This document shows positions 48,639 through 57,591 of a stretch of DNA of 64,000 nt, in pieces. This DNA comes from Betaproteobacteria bacterium (lineage in GTDB: Bacteria; Pseudomonadota; Gammaproteobacteria; Burkholderiales; Burkholderiaceae_C): assembly GCA_016868355.1 (NCBI GenBank), contig VGHB01000010.1, positions 57,328-121,327 on the forward strand, read 5' to 3'. The notes under the pieces are model-generated. The model searched no databases. It had not been told where the DNA came from and saw only the letters and a program-made list of their open reading frames with translations. Position numbers and translations under genes: made by a program. How positions within the stretch are numbered: position 1 is the stretch's first letter; each line of letters opens with the position of its first letter.

Positions 48639-50147
48639 ATGCAAGACATCCTCATCAACTGGACCCCCCAAGAAACCCGAGTGGCGGTGGTGGAAAACGG
48701 CGCGGTGCAAGAGTTGCACCTGGAGCGATCTCTTGAACGTGGCTTGGTGGGCAATGTGTACTTGGGCAAGGTGGTTCGCGTTTTACCCGGTATGCAAAGT
48801 GCCTTCGTGGAAGTGGGCCTGGAGCGTGCCGCTTTTCTGCATGTGGCCGATTTACACTCGCAGATCACGGCCCGGCTGGAGCAGGGCGCTGCATCGGCCA
48901 GCCTCACGCCAATTGAGCGCCTGGTGTTTGAGGGTCAAAGCCTGATGGTCCAGGTGCTCAAGGATCCTCTTGGGACCAAGGGGGCACGCTTGAGCACCCA
49001 GATCAGCATCGCCGGGCGGCTGCTGGTCTACTTGCCGCAAGACCGCCATATCGGCATTTCCCAGAAGATCGAGTCGGCTGAACGGCGAGACCAGTTGCGC
49101 CAGCGCGTGTTGGATCTGGCCACTCAGGCAGCCATGGCCGGGCTGGGCACCGACCCGGCTGGCATAGAGTTGGGAGGCTTTATCCTGCGCACCAACGCTG
49201 AAGATGCCACCGATGTCGAGTTGGCCGCCGATATTGCCTATCTGCGCCGTACCTGGGCGCGCATTCGACTGCTCGGCCAGCATAAGCCACCGGGTACCCT
49301 GCTGCACCAAGATCTCACACTGGCCGAGCGCGTGTTGCGGGACTTGAGCAACGAGGACACGCAGTTTATCCGTATCGATTCACGCCAACAGTTCGAACAC
49401 TTGCAAGCGTTCGGCGAGAGCTACACACCGGGTGCGGTCGCCAAGCTGCTGCACTACATGGGCGAACGCCCCATCTTTGACCTGCACAACATTGACGAGG
49501 AGATATCGCGGGCGCTGCACCGGCGTGTAGACCTCAAGAGTGGTGGCTATCTGGTAATCGACCAGACCGAAGCCTTGACCACGGTCGATGTGAACACCGG
49601 TGGGTTCGTCGGCGGGCGTAATTTTGAAGACACGATCTTCAAGACCAATCTGGAAGCGGCCGGCGCTATCGCTCGGCAACTGCGGCTGCGTAACCTGGGC
49701 GGCATCATCATTGTGGACTTCATCGACATGAGCCGCCAGGAACACCGTGACTCGGTGTTGGCCGAGTTGCACAAGCAACTTGCGCGAGACCGTGCCCGAA
49801 CCACCGTGGGTGACTTCACCAAGCTCGGCCTGCTCGAACTCACCCGCAAGCGCACCCGCGAGTCGCTGGCACACCTGCTGTGCGAGCCGTGCCCCACCTG
49901 CGGCGGCCGTGGGCAGCTTAAGACCGCCCGAACCGTCTGTTATGACGTGCTGCGAGAAATTCTGCGTGAGGCTCGACGCTTCGAGCCCCGCGAGTTCCGC
50001 GTGGTTGCCAGTCCTGCTGTGGTGGAGATGCTTCTGGATGAGGAGGGCGTGCACTTGGCAGGCCTAAGCGAATTCATCGGTAAACCGATCTCATTGGCGG
50101 CCGAACCCTCGATGAATCCAGAGCAGTACGACATCGTGTTGCTCTAG
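48639..50147 (+). CDS. rng: ribonuclease G
   Basis: Endoribonuclease that processes 16S rRNA 5' ends and decays some mRNAs. 502 residues from ATG 48639 (MQDILINW); a start at 48606 would add 11 residues and overlap maf. The S1 RNA-binding domain (about 35–120) contains GNVYLGKVVRVLPGMQSAFVEVGLERAAFLH. The DNase-I-like catalytic centre follows, with TVDVNTGGFVGGRNFEDT and IIIVDFIDM supplying magnesium ligands. The zinc-link cysteines are in CPTCGGRG. There is no long degradosome-type C-terminal extension, so it is RNase G and not RNase E. Confidence 0.95.
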   Translation: MQDILINWTPQETRVAVVENGAVQELHLERSLERGLVGNVYLGKVVRVLPGMQSAFVEVGLERAAFLHVADLHSQITARLEQGAASASLTPIERLVFEGQSLMVQVLKDPLGTKGARLSTQISIAGRLLVYLPQDRHIGISQKIESAERRDQLRQRVLDLATQAAMAGLGTDPAGIELGGFILRTNAEDATDVELAADIAYLRRTWARIRLLGQHKPPGTLLHQDLTLAERVLRDLSNEDTQFIRIDSRQQFEHLQAFGESYTPGAVAKLLHYMGERPIFDLHNIDEEISRALHRRVDLKSGGYLVIDQTEALTTVDVNTGGFVGGRNFEDTIFKTNLEAAGAIARQLRLRNLGGIIIVDFIDMSRQEHRDSVLAELHKQLARDRARTTVGDFTKLGLLELTRKRTRESLAHLLCEPCPTCGGRGQLKTARTVCYDVLREILREARRFEPREFRVVASPAVVEMLLDEEGVHLAGLSEFIGKPISLAAEPSMNPEQYDIVLL

Positions 50148-50165
50148 CGGGCGAGCCGTGCGACA

Positions 50166-50816
50166 TCAGGGTTTGCTGCGCGGCATACGCCCCATCAAGT
50201 AGAACTCATCGTTAGGCCGCATCGCGGTCAGGTTGGCCATGCGGTTTGATAGGCCGAAGAAGGCGGTGATGGCCCCGATGTCCCAAATGTCCTCATCGTT
50301 GAAGCCATGGGTCCGCAGCGCAGTGAAGTCGGCCTCGTTCACCGATGCGGAATCCAGACAGACCTTCATGGCGAAGTCGAGCATGGCGCGTTGACGTGGC
50401 GTGATATCCCCCTTGCGGTAATTGATCGCCAACTGATCCGCCAGAAGCGGCTTCTTTTCATAAACGCGCAAGATTGCGCCGTGGGCCACCACGCAGTACA
50501 GGCAATGATTGGCTCCCGAAGTAGCCACAATGATCATTTCCCGCTCCCCTTTGGACAAGCCGCGGGGGGAGCCGTCGCCTGCCGGTGGCGACTCGGGCTT
50601 CAGCAGCAATGCGTCGTGATATGCCAAGAATGCGCGCAACTCTTGCGGCCGATGGGCAAGGGCTAAAAACACATGGGGCACAAACCCTGCCTTGTCCTGC
50701 ACCTCCAGGATGCGTGCCATGAGGTCTTGCGGCAAGTCGGCAACCGCGGGCACGGGCCAGCGGCTGATCGGGTGTGCCTTCTGGTCAGGGACTTCGGGGT
50801 TTGGAGCCTTGCTCAT
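50166..50816 (-). CDS. alkylhydroperoxidase/carboxymuconolactone decarboxylase-like protein
   Basis: AhpD-like fold protein of 216 residues, likely a cytoplasmic peroxidase-related enzyme. The CxxC redox motif is in GANHCLYCVVAHG, the signature of peroxidase-related CMD proteins, and the helical context (AMLDFAMKVCLDSASVN) is typical. Start ATG 50816; codons upstream to 51002 are antisense to msbA coding sequence and not family-like. It lies 25 bp after the msbA stop on the same strand, and its end is convergent with rng (18-bp gap). Electron donor and substrate are not predictable. Confidence 0.85.
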   Translation of the reverse strand: MSKAPNPEVPDQKAHPISRWPVPAVADLPQDLMARILEVQDKAGFVPHVFLALAHRPQELRAFLAYHDALLLKPESPPAGDGSPRGLSKGEREMIIVATSGANHCLYCVVAHGAILRVYEKKPLLADQLAINYRKGDITPRQRAMLDFAMKVCLDSASVNEADFTALRTHGFNDEDIWDIGAITAFFGLSNRMANLTAMRPNDEFYLMGRMPRSKP

Positions 50817-50841
50817 GGTTTTACCTTTGCTCAATCGAGGA

Positions 50842-52665
50842 TCAAATGCTTGGGCCGTCCGTGCGGAACTCATGCGCATGCAAACGGGCGTATAGGCCCT
50901 GTGCAGCCAGGAGCTCCGTGGGCGTGCCTTGCTCCACCACCCGCCCATCGGCCAACACCGCCACGCGGTCAGCGTGTTCGATGGTGGACAGGCGATGCGC
51001 AATGACGATGGTGGTACGGCCCCGCATCAACCGTTCCAGAGCTGTCTGTACCGCGCGCTCGCTTTCGCTGTCCAGCGCCGAGGTGGCTTCATCCAGGATT
51101 AACACGGGCGCGTCCTTGAACAGGGCGCGTGCAATCGCCAGGCGCTGGCGCTGACCGCCGGACAGTTGCGCCCCGTTGTGCCCCACCAGGGTGTCCAAGC
51201 CCTGGGGCAGAGCTTGGACGAAGTCCAGTAAGTTGGCATCTTGCAGGGCCTGTTCAATGCGATGACTTATCAGTGGGGCGGTCAAACCAGCACCTGAGCC
51301 GCAAGCGCCCAACGCGACGTTGGCGGCCACGCTGTCATTGAACAGCACCACGTCTTGGCTGACGAGGGCAAACTGCTCCCGAAGGCTTGCGAGGTCCCAC
51401 TGCGTCAGACACACACCGTCCAGCCGAATCTGGCCTTGGGTGGCTTGCAGGAAGCGCGGCAGCAGTTGCACCAGGGTGGTTTTGCCCGATCCCGAAGGCC
51501 CCACCAAGGCCAAGGTCTGGCCCGGCGTGACCCGCAGGTTGACATCACTCAGTGCTGCCGGCCCGGTGCTGCGGTATTGCAGACCGACTCCGACGAACTC
51601 GATGTCGCCGCGCAACCGTGCGCTGGGCTCAAGGCGATGCGTGCCGCTGTCTTCGGGCGGACTGCTATCAAGGAGGTCCAAACCGCGCTCAAGGGCAGCC
51701 ATGCCGCGCGCCAGGGGTGCCGTGGCATCGCTTAGGTGTTTCAGCGGAGCCACCAGCAGCAGCATGGCTGTTACGAAGGCCACGAAACCGCCCACCGTGC
51801 CTTGTCCCTGTTGCCAAAGTGCAGCAGTGATCACGCCTGACAAGGCCACCGCCGCCAACATTTGCGTCAAGGGTGAGCTGATTGCGCTGGCGGCCACCGA
51901 CTTGAGCATGAGGCTGCGCAGCGCGAGGCTTTTGTGTTCAAACCGGTGGCGTTGCTCGGCCTGTGCAGCATGCAGTCGAACAATGCGCCAGGCCAGCACG
52001 TTTTCTTCCACCACATAGGCTAGGCCGTCGGTGGCCTGCTGCCCGGCCGCGGCCAGGCGGCGCAGGCGACCAGAAATCGTGCGCATGACGGCGGCCACTG
52101 CAGGCGCCAGCAGCAGCACCATCAGGGTCAGGCCCCAGTTGAGCCACAAAAGGTAGCTCAGCAGGGCCACGATGGTCAGCCCATCGCGCACAATCCCCAA
52201 GACCGCGCCGCCCAGCTGTTGGGCCCCTTGCTGTACCTCGTACACCACGGTGTTGGTCAAGGCGCTGGCGCTGCTATCGGCGTAAAGCCCGGGTGTGGCA
52301 TCTAGCAGGCGGTTGAATAGCGCCGCGCGCAGCTGCAACACCGCTCGGTTGGTCGACCACGCCAGGGCATAGTTGGCCACGAAGCTGGCCAAACCACGCA
52401 CGAAGAACAGGCCCAAGAGGGCCACGGGCACGGCCCAAAGGGGGAAATCGCCTTGGCCGCTGAATCCGTTATCCAGCAGGGGCTTGAGCAGGGCCGGAAT
52501 GAATGGTTCGGTGGCCGCGCCCACGGCAGCGGCTGCCAGCGCGGCCCAAACCCCTGGCATTGCCCCCCTCGTGTAAGGCCTCAGCCGCGCCACTCGGGCA
52601 GTCCAGGACGCAGCAGCCTGTGGGTGGCGGGGTGCGTCGGTTTTCTGAAAGATGGGCTCGGTCAT
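50842..52665 (-). CDS. msbA: MsbA-type lipid A flippase/ABC exporter
   Basis: ABC half-exporter of 607 residues from ATG 52665, homologous to MsbA, which flips lipid A–core across the inner membrane. Six hydrophobic helices precede the ATPase domain with Walker A GPSGSGKTT, signature LSGGQRQRLAIAR, Walker B VLILDEATSALD and the AHRLSTIEHADR H-loop. The family call over other B-type exporters rests on length, spacing and RGMAALERGLDLLDSSPPED; it is likely but not certain. Divergent from tolB with 54 bp between starts, and followed by the peroxidase-like gene. Confidence 0.85.
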   Translation of the reverse strand: MTEPIFQKTDAPRHPQAAASWTARVARLRPYTRGAMPGVWAALAAAAVGAATEPFIPALLKPLLDNGFSGQGDFPLWAVPVALLGLFFVRGLASFVANYALAWSTNRAVLQLRAALFNRLLDATPGLYADSSASALTNTVVYEVQQGAQQLGGAVLGIVRDGLTIVALLSYLLWLNWGLTLMVLLLAPAVAAVMRTISGRLRRLAAAGQQATDGLAYVVEENVLAWRIVRLHAAQAEQRHRFEHKSLALRSLMLKSVAASAISSPLTQMLAAVALSGVITAALWQQGQGTVGGFVAFVTAMLLLVAPLKHLSDATAPLARGMAALERGLDLLDSSPPEDSGTHRLEPSARLRGDIEFVGVGLQYRSTGPAALSDVNLRVTPGQTLALVGPSGSGKTTLVQLLPRFLQATQGQIRLDGVCLTQWDLASLREQFALVSQDVVLFNDSVAANVALGACGSGAGLTAPLISHRIEQALQDANLLDFVQALPQGLDTLVGHNGAQLSGGQRQRLAIARALFKDAPVLILDEATSALDSESERAVQTALERLMRGRTTIVIAHRLSTIEHADRVAVLADGRVVEQGTPTELLAAQGLYARLHAHEFRTDGPSI

Positions 52666-52719
52666 GAGGGGATTGGCAACACGGGTGATTATCGCGACAC
52701 CCCCCACTAAAATTGGCGC

Positions 52720-54048
52720 ATGAGTGATTTCAGCAACATCATCACCCGCCGCAGATTTCTGGCCGCCACCCAAGCTGGTGCAGGTTCCGTAGGCTTGGCA
52801 GGTCTCTTCGGCCTGAGCGCCGGCCCCTTGGCGGCCTGGGCTCAGTTTCGGGTGGAGATTGAGGGTGTGGGTGCAACCCAGCTGCCCATTGCCGTGGCCC
52901 GTTTTAGGGGTGAGGATGGTGCGCCGCAGCCTGTCGGGGCCATTGTGATGGCTGACTTGGAGCGAAGCGGCTTCTTTCGCCGCATTGAGGCCCCGCAGGT
53001 GGTGGAAGAAACCGGCTTGCCACCCATGAATGAGTGGCGCGGCCGCGGCGCGGATGCGCTGGTTGGCGGCTCCATCAGCCGCTTGGCTGACGGACGGTTC
53101 GACGTTCGCTACCGCCTATGGGATGTGGTCAAAGCTGCTGATTTAGGCGGAAGCAGCGAAGCTGTCCTTGCTGCTGACCTTCGCTTGATGGCACACCGCA
53201 TCGCCGATAACGTCTACGAGCGCTTGACAGGCGAAAAGGGGATTTTTTCCACCCGGATTTGCTATGTTAGCAAACAGGGCCGTAGCTACCAGTTACGGAT
53301 TGCGGATGCCGATGGCGAAGGCGCGCAGGTGGCCCTCAACAGCAATGAGCCCATCATTTCGCCAGCCTGGGCGCCTGGGGGCAAGGAAATAGCCTATGTT
53401 TCCTTTGAATCGCAGAAGGCGGTGGTGTGGATTCAGCATGTAGCCACGGGTACCAGGCGTATGGTGGCGAACTTCAGGGGCAGCAACAGTGCGCCGGCAT
53501 GGTCGCTGGACGGTAATCGCTTGGTCATGACGCTGTCGCAAGAAGGGGGCTCTCAACTGTTCAGCCTCAACCGCGATGGCAGCGGTCTCAAGCGGTTGAC
53601 ACAGAGCTCTTCCATCGACACCGAGCCGGTCTACGCGCCCGACGGTCGGATGCTGTACTTCGTGAGCGATCGCGGTGGCAGCCCCCAGGTGTACAGGATG
53701 AGTGCCGAGGGCGGGCCAGCCGAACGCGTCACCTTCAACAGCGCGCAAAGCTTGAGCCCGGCGATCAGCCCCGATGGTCGCCTGCTGGCCTACATCAGCC
53801 GTCAGGGTGGCGCCTATCGTTTGGTGGTGCAACCCTTGGACAACGCTGGGCCTGCGGTGGCGATCACCGACTCCACGGATGATCAAAGCCCCAGTTTCGC
53901 CCCAAACGGCAAGCTGATCGTCTACAACACCCGCGCTGCGGGGCGGGACCTTTTGATGACCACGACCTTGGACGGTAAAATCAAAGCGCGTTTGGCCTCT
54001 TCGGGGGCTGACATCCGTGAACCGGCCTGGGGGCCTTATGGGCGTTGA
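52720..54048 (+). CDS. tolB: TolB periplasmic beta-propeller, Tat-like signal
   Basis: Periplasmic component of the Tol–Pal system, 442 residues, that binds Pal and TolA during envelope constriction. The signal peptide has the twin-arginine pattern TRRRFLA at about residues 9–15 followed by a weakly hydrophobic Ala/Gly stretch ending PLAAWAQF, which fits Tat export better than a plain Sec signal. The N-terminal domain (to ~165) precedes a six-bladed propeller with repeats such as SPAWAPGGKEIAYVSFE, APAWSLDGNRLVMTLS, EPVYAPDGRMLYFVSDRGG and SPAISPDGRLLAYISRQGG. pal follows after 96 bp, then cpoB. tolQRA is not in this window. Confidence 0.94.
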   Translation: MSDFSNIITRRRFLAATQAGAGSVGLAGLFGLSAGPLAAWAQFRVEIEGVGATQLPIAVARFRGEDGAPQPVGAIVMADLERSGFFRRIEAPQVVEETGLPPMNEWRGRGADALVGGSISRLADGRFDVRYRLWDVVKAADLGGSSEAVLAADLRLMAHRIADNVYERLTGEKGIFSTRICYVSKQGRSYQLRIADADGEGAQVALNSNEPIISPAWAPGGKEIAYVSFESQKAVVWIQHVATGTRRMVANFRGSNSAPAWSLDGNRLVMTLSQEGGSQLFSLNRDGSGLKRLTQSSSIDTEPVYAPDGRMLYFVSDRGGSPQVYRMSAEGGPAERVTFNSAQSLSPAISPDGRLLAYISRQGGAYRLVVQPLDNAGPAVAITDSTDDQSPSFAPNGKLIVYNTRAAGRDLLMTTTLDGKIKARLASSGADIREPAWGPYGR

Positions 54049-54144
54049 GCGAATTGGGCTTAGTAAGCCGAAGGCCTCCAAGATACTGCCTTTCCAAGGC
54101 GCCTGGGCGAGGCATTGCCTCGGTTGAGTCAACGAGAGCTTTAT

Positions 54145-54693
54145 ATGCGTGCACTTTCCTTCTCTACGGCCCTCAACGGTCTACTGGTCGCTGGGGCGGC
54201 CTTGGCTCTTGGGGGCTGCGCTTCCAGCGTCAACCTCGAAGACAGCAACAAGGTGCCGGTTGAGGACCGTAACGCCAGTCGCGCCGCAGGCGCAGCCGCT
54301 GCTGGCGGTGCGCAATCGGGCGTGTCCACGGTGAACCTCAGCAGCCGGCCTGCTGCCAGCGACAACCTGGTGCGGGTGGTGTATTTTGATTTCGACAGCT
54401 TCGTGGTGCGCGACGACGCTCGCCCGGTGATCGACGCCCATGCAAAGCGCCTGGGGTCCAACGCTGGCCTGAAAATGACCGTGGAAGGGCACACCGATGA
54501 GCGCGGCGGCCGCGAATATAACCTGGCCTTGGGTCAGAAGCGGGCGGAAGCGGTGGTGAAGTCGCTGACCCTGTTGGGCGCCCGTGGCGCGCAGATCGAG
54601 CCGGTCAGCTTCGGCATGGAGCGTCCGGCCGTGCAGGGTTCGGACGAGGCGGCCTACGCCAAGAACCGTCGCGCCGAGCTCAAGGACCGCTGA
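54145..54693 (+). CDS. pal: peptidoglycan-associated lipoprotein Pal
   Basis: Outer-membrane lipoprotein that tethers the outer membrane to peptidoglycan and binds TolB. 182 residues from ATG 54145. The lipobox is ALGGC with the lipidated cysteine near residue 25, followed by a Ser/Ala-rich linker and the OmpA-like domain: VVYFDFDSFVVRDDARPVID, EGHTDERGGREYNLALGQKRAEAV (which contains the peptidoglycan-binding TD…R pattern) and KNRRAELKDR at the end. The usual pal follows tolB here. cpoB starts 1 bp after its stop codon, so translation is coupled. Confidence 0.95.
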   Translation: MRALSFSTALNGLLVAGAALALGGCASSVNLEDSNKVPVEDRNASRAAGAAAAGGAQSGVSTVNLSSRPAASDNLVRVVYFDFDSFVVRDDARPVIDAHAKRLGSNAGLKMTVEGHTDERGGREYNLALGQKRAEAVVKSLTLLGARGAQIEPVSFGMERPAVQGSDEAAYAKNRRAELKDR

Positions 54694-54694
54694 G

Positions 54695-55456
54695 GTGCCG
54701 AGTGTGCTTGGTCCTTGGGCCCCGTGGTTGGCTGCTGTGTTGATAGCGGTGGCGGCCTGCCCCAGCCAAGCCTCCCTATTTGCAGATGACGACGCCCGTA
54801 AGGCCATTATCGAGCTGCGGCAGCGTTTGGCCCAAACCGACCAACGTGCTCAGGCCCAAAGCGAAGACCTGCAGGGTTTGCGCAAGGCCCTGCTGGACCT
54901 GAACAGCCAACTCGACCAACTGCGCGCTGAACTGGCCGCCAGCCGCGGCGCCCACGAGAATCTGACGCGTGAGCTCTCGGAGCTTCAGCGCAAGCAGCGT
55001 GATCTGCTGAATGTGACCGAAGAACGGGTTCGCCGCCTGGAGCCGGTGAAGGTCACGATTGATGGCCGCGAGATCACAGTGGAGCCACAGGAGCGCCGCG
55101 CCTACGATGAGGCGGTGGCGCAGTTGCGTTCAGGCGACTTCACGGCCGCTGCGCAGGCTCTGTCCGGCTTCCTGCGGCGCTGGCCGGTCTCGGGCTACGC
55201 TGAGTCCGCCCAGTTTTGGCTGGGTAATTCCCTGTATGGCAAGCGTGACTACAAGGAAGCGATAGCAGCGTTTCGCGTCACGGCTGCCTCGACAGACCAT
55301 CCGCGTGCACCTGAGGCGCTCTTGGCCATTGCCAACTGTCAGATTGAAATGAAGGATGGCAAAGCTGCTAGGGTCACCTTGGGTGAGTTGATGAAGGCAC
55401 ATCCCAACAGCGAAGCCGCCAAGGCCGGTAAGGAACGGCTGGCCTCACTGAAGTAA
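54695..55456 (+). CDS. cpoB: CpoB (YbgF) cell-division coordinator
   Basis: Periplasmic protein that links PBP1B and the Tol–Pal system during septation. 253 residues from GTG 54695; AAGGA at about 54682–54686 fits, and a second GTG lies nine bases later. A Sec signal peptide (AAVLIAVAACPSQAS) precedes a coiled-coil trimerisation region with heptads such as LRKALLDLNSQLDQLRAELAA. A C-terminal TPR-like domain (AYDEAVAQLRSGDFTAAAQAL, SAQFWLGNSLYGKRDYKEAIAAF, RAPEALLAIANCQIEMKDGKAARVTLGELMK) completes the family plan. A small hairpin (55467–55480, 5-bp stem) with a short T-run follows the stop and may weakly terminate. Confidence 0.92.
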   Translation: MPSVLGPWAPWLAAVLIAVAACPSQASLFADDDARKAIIELRQRLAQTDQRAQAQSEDLQGLRKALLDLNSQLDQLRAELAASRGAHENLTRELSELQRKQRDLLNVTEERVRRLEPVKVTIDGREITVEPQERRAYDEAVAQLRSGDFTAAAQALSGFLRRWPVSGYAESAQFWLGNSLYGKRDYKEAIAAFRVTAASTDHPRAPEALLAIANCQIEMKDGKAARVTLGELMKAHPNSEAAKAGKERLASLK

Positions 55457-55507
55457 GGCGCCGAGTGGCTATTGATAGCCCTTTGGACCGAATAGCGGAG
55501 TCCCAGG

Positions 55508-56623
55508 ATGCAGGAAGTTGATGTGATGGCCTTGAGCCATCAGGTACTGTGGGCCACGTTCGCCCTGTCTTTGCTATTTGGGCTCATCGCGCAAAAGACC
55601 CACTTTTGCACCATGGGCGCCGTGGGGGACATCCTCAACATCGGCGACTGGAGCCGAATGCGCATGTGGGCGTTGGCCAGCGGCGTGGCGATGCTGGGCT
55701 TTAACGGCATGGCGGCCGCGCAATGGCTGGACCCGGCGCGTACCTTCTACACCCAAGCGCGGGTGCCAGTCCTGTCTTTGGCGACAGGGGGCCTGATGTT
55801 TGGTGTGGGCATGGTCCTGGCTTCAGGGTGCGGCAGCAAAACACTGGTGCGCATCGGTGGGGGTAATCTCAAGTCCTTGGTGGTGTTTGTGGTGATGGCC
55901 ATCGCCGCTTTGGCGGCCATGCGCGGGGTCTTCGGCGTGGCCCGTGTGCAATGGTTAGACCCCGTGGCCTTCAACATGCAAGGCGGCCAACACCTCAGTG
56001 CGGTGTTGTCGGGTGCAGTGGGCGTCAGCCCAGCGCAGGGCGCCTTGTGGGCGGGCTTGGTACTGGGCGGAGGCTTAGTGCTTTGGAGTGTGCTCAAGCC
56101 CGAGGGGCGAAGCGCGGACGTGTTGCTTGGCGGACTCGGGATCGGCGCGGTGACGGCTGCGCTGTGGTGGGTTTCGGGCGTGCTGGGCTTTGTGCCCGAG
56201 CATCCTGAAACCCTGGAGGCTGTGGTTCTGGCTACGAATTCCAAGGGGATGGAAAGCTTTACCTTCGTGGGGCCTGTGGGCTATGCCCTGGATTGGCTCA
56301 CCTACTTCAGCGATAAGAGCAAGGTGCTCACGCTGGGCGTGGTAACGGTGCCTGGGGTGATCCTGGGCGCTTGGTGGGCTGCATGGCGCGGCGGCAGCTT
56401 CCGCTGGGAGTCGTTTCGCGGCACCGAAGACCTGGTCAACCATCTGCTCGGTGCAGTGCTCATGGGTGTGGGTGGCGTTGCCGCGATGGGCTGCACCATT
56501 GGGCAAGGCCTGTCGGGCGTATCTACCTTGGCCCTGGGCAGCTTCATCGCCCTGGGCTTCATCGTGCTGGGTGCCTGGCTTGGGCTCAAGTGGCAGATGT
56601 GGCGCATCGAGCGTTCGCTCTGA
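55508..56623 (+). CDS. YeeE/YedE-type sulfur transporter (TsuA-like)
   Basis: Inner-membrane protein of 371 residues with about nine hydrophobic segments, homologous to the TsuA thiosulfate transporter and YedE proteins. The conserved cysteines of the thiosulfate path are present in THFCTMGAVGD (C34), LASGCGSKTLVRIGGGN and MGCTIGQGLSG, so uptake of a thiosulfate-like ion is plausible. It stands between cpoB (51 bp) and tcdA (21 bp) on the same strand. No TsuB or other sulfur gene is adjacent. The start ATG at 55508 follows a weak ribosome site; MQEVDVMALS may contain an alternative start at the second ATG. Confidence 0.88.
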   Translation: MQEVDVMALSHQVLWATFALSLLFGLIAQKTHFCTMGAVGDILNIGDWSRMRMWALASGVAMLGFNGMAAAQWLDPARTFYTQARVPVLSLATGGLMFGVGMVLASGCGSKTLVRIGGGNLKSLVVFVVMAIAALAAMRGVFGVARVQWLDPVAFNMQGGQHLSAVLSGAVGVSPAQGALWAGLVLGGGLVLWSVLKPEGRSADVLLGGLGIGAVTAALWWVSGVLGFVPEHPETLEAVVLATNSKGMESFTFVGPVGYALDWLTYFSDKSKVLTLGVVTVPGVILGAWWAAWRGGSFRWESFRGTEDLVNHLLGAVLMGVGGVAAMGCTIGQGLSGVSTLALGSFIALGFIVLGAWLGLKWQMWRIERSL

Positions 56624-56644
56624 TGTGGGCTTCATGGGCTAGTC

Positions 56645-57394
56645 GTGAACCCCATTCAGCTTGACGAGGACCGCGCCTTCGGCGCTCTCAAACGGCTGTA
56701 CGGTGGGCGTGGCTATGGCCGCATACGGGCCGCCCGTGTGGCTGTGGTCGGGGTTGGTGGCGTGGGTTCGTGGGCCGTGGAGGCTTTGGCGCGCAGTGGT
56801 GTGGCTCAGTTGGTGTTGATCGATTTGGACCATGTGTCTGAATCGAACGTCAATCGCCAGTTGCAGGCGACGATACCCAACTTGGGAATGTCCAAGGTGC
56901 AGGCCTTGCGAGAACGCATCGCCACCATCCACCCCAACTGCCAGGTCTTCGCAGTTGAAGAACTCGTGACGTCGCAGAACTGGCCCGCTGTCTTGCCCGC
57001 CCAGGTCGACGCGGTGATTGACGCATGCGACCAGTCTGCCGCCAAGCGTGCCATGGCGCTTTGGGCCCTGCGCACGCGCGCGTTGCATGTGTGTGTGGGC
57101 GCTGCCGGCGGCAAGCAATCAGCCCAGGCCGTTGCAGTTGACGATCTTTCAGCCGCCACGCACGACCCGCTCTTGGCAGGGCTGCGCCAGCGGCTTCGAC
57201 GCGACAGTGCAGCCCATCGCCAAGGTCGTATCGGCCTGCGCTGTGTTTATTCTGCTGAAGCGGTGCAAGCGCTGGTGGGCTCGGCCGGTGATCTCAGCTG
57301 CCATGGCTACGGTTCATCGGTGGTGGTCACCGCCACCTTTGGCATGACTGCCGCTGGTGAGTGTCTGGATCAGCTCTTAAAAGATTCAAGCTAG
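56645..57394 (+). CDS. tcdA: tRNA threonylcarbamoyladenosine dehydratase
   Basis: ThiF/MoeB-like enzyme (CsdL/TcdA) that cyclises t6A to ct6A at position 37 of ANN-decoding tRNAs, with ATP. 249 residues from GTG 56645. The nucleotide-binding motif GVGGVGSWAVEALARSG sits near residue 40, followed by LVLIDLDHVSESNVNRQ and the IDACDQSAAKRAMALW region. The gene ends (TAG at 57392–57394) inside the -10 hexamer proposed for the two tRNA-Lys genes. tRNA-Lys(UUU) is an expected t6A/ct6A substrate, so the adjacency is suggestive but probably accidental. Confidence 0.93.
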   Translation: MNPIQLDEDRAFGALKRLYGGRGYGRIRAARVAVVGVGGVGSWAVEALARSGVAQLVLIDLDHVSESNVNRQLQATIPNLGMSKVQALRERIATIHPNCQVFAVEELVTSQNWPAVLPAQVDAVIDACDQSAAKRAMALWALRTRALHVCVGAAGGKQSAQAVAVDDLSAATHDPLLAGLRQRLRRDSAAHRQGRIGLRCVYSAEAVQALVGSAGDLSCHGYGSSVVVTATFGMTAAGECLDQLLKDSS

Positions 57395-57397
57395 AAT
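57392..57397 (+). promoter_or_regulatory. candidate -10 of the tRNA-Lys pair
   Basis: TAGAAT at 57392–57397 matches the sigma-70 -10 hexamer at five of six positions and lies 19 bases upstream of the first tRNA, a fitting leader length. No convincing -35 hexamer is seen at 16–18 bp spacing, so the call is weak. The hexamer overlaps the tcdA stop codon. Confidence 0.35.
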
Positions 57398-57416
57398 CAT
57401 GGGCTCTACAGACCGT

Positions 57417-57492
57417 GGGTCGTTAGCTCAGTCGGTAGAGCAGCGGACTTTTAATCCGTTGGTCGCGTGTTCGAGTCACGCACGACCCACCA
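57417..57492 (+). tRNA. trnK-UUU: tRNA-Lys (UUU)
   Basis: Full cloverleaf of 76 bases with encoded CCA. The acceptor pairs GGGTCGT with ACGACCC, the D-arm is GCTCAGTCGGTAGAGC, the anticodon loop is CTTTTAA with anticodon TTT, and the T-arm is GCGTG/CACGC around TTCGAGT. It lies 22 bp upstream of tRNA-Lys(CUU). The tRNA-Lys pair is most likely co-transcribed. Confidence 0.96.
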
Positions 57493-57514
57493 TCCGCCCG
57501 GGTAGTTCCTCTGG

Positions 57515-57590
57515 GGGCTCTTAGCTCAGTTGGTAGAGCAGCGGACTCTTAATCCGTTGGTCGTAGGTTCGAATCCTACAGGGCCCACCA
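57515..57590 (+). tRNA. trnK-CUU: tRNA-Lys (CUU)
   Basis: Full cloverleaf of 76 bases with encoded CCA. Acceptor GGGCTCT pairs with AGGGCCC (two G·T pairs), anticodon loop CTCTTAA gives anticodon CTT, T-arm GTAGG/CCTAC around TTCGAAT. Its 3' portion, 57545–57591, recurs almost unchanged at 60259–60305, marking the left end of a 2.7-kb segment. Confidence 0.95.
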
Positions 57591-57591
57591 T
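57545..57591 (+). repeat. direct repeat, left copy (tRNA 3' part)
   Basis: These 47 bases run from the anticodon loop to one base past the CCA of tRNA-Lys(CUU). They match 60259–60305 at 44 of 47 positions. A repeat made of a tRNA 3' end is the typical core of integration by tyrosine recombinases, so this may be an attachment-site half. Confidence 0.75.

Noticed and set aside
54060..54144. Small hairpins between tolB and pal
   Set aside because: Stems of five pairs or fewer without a T-run; too weak to call a terminator.
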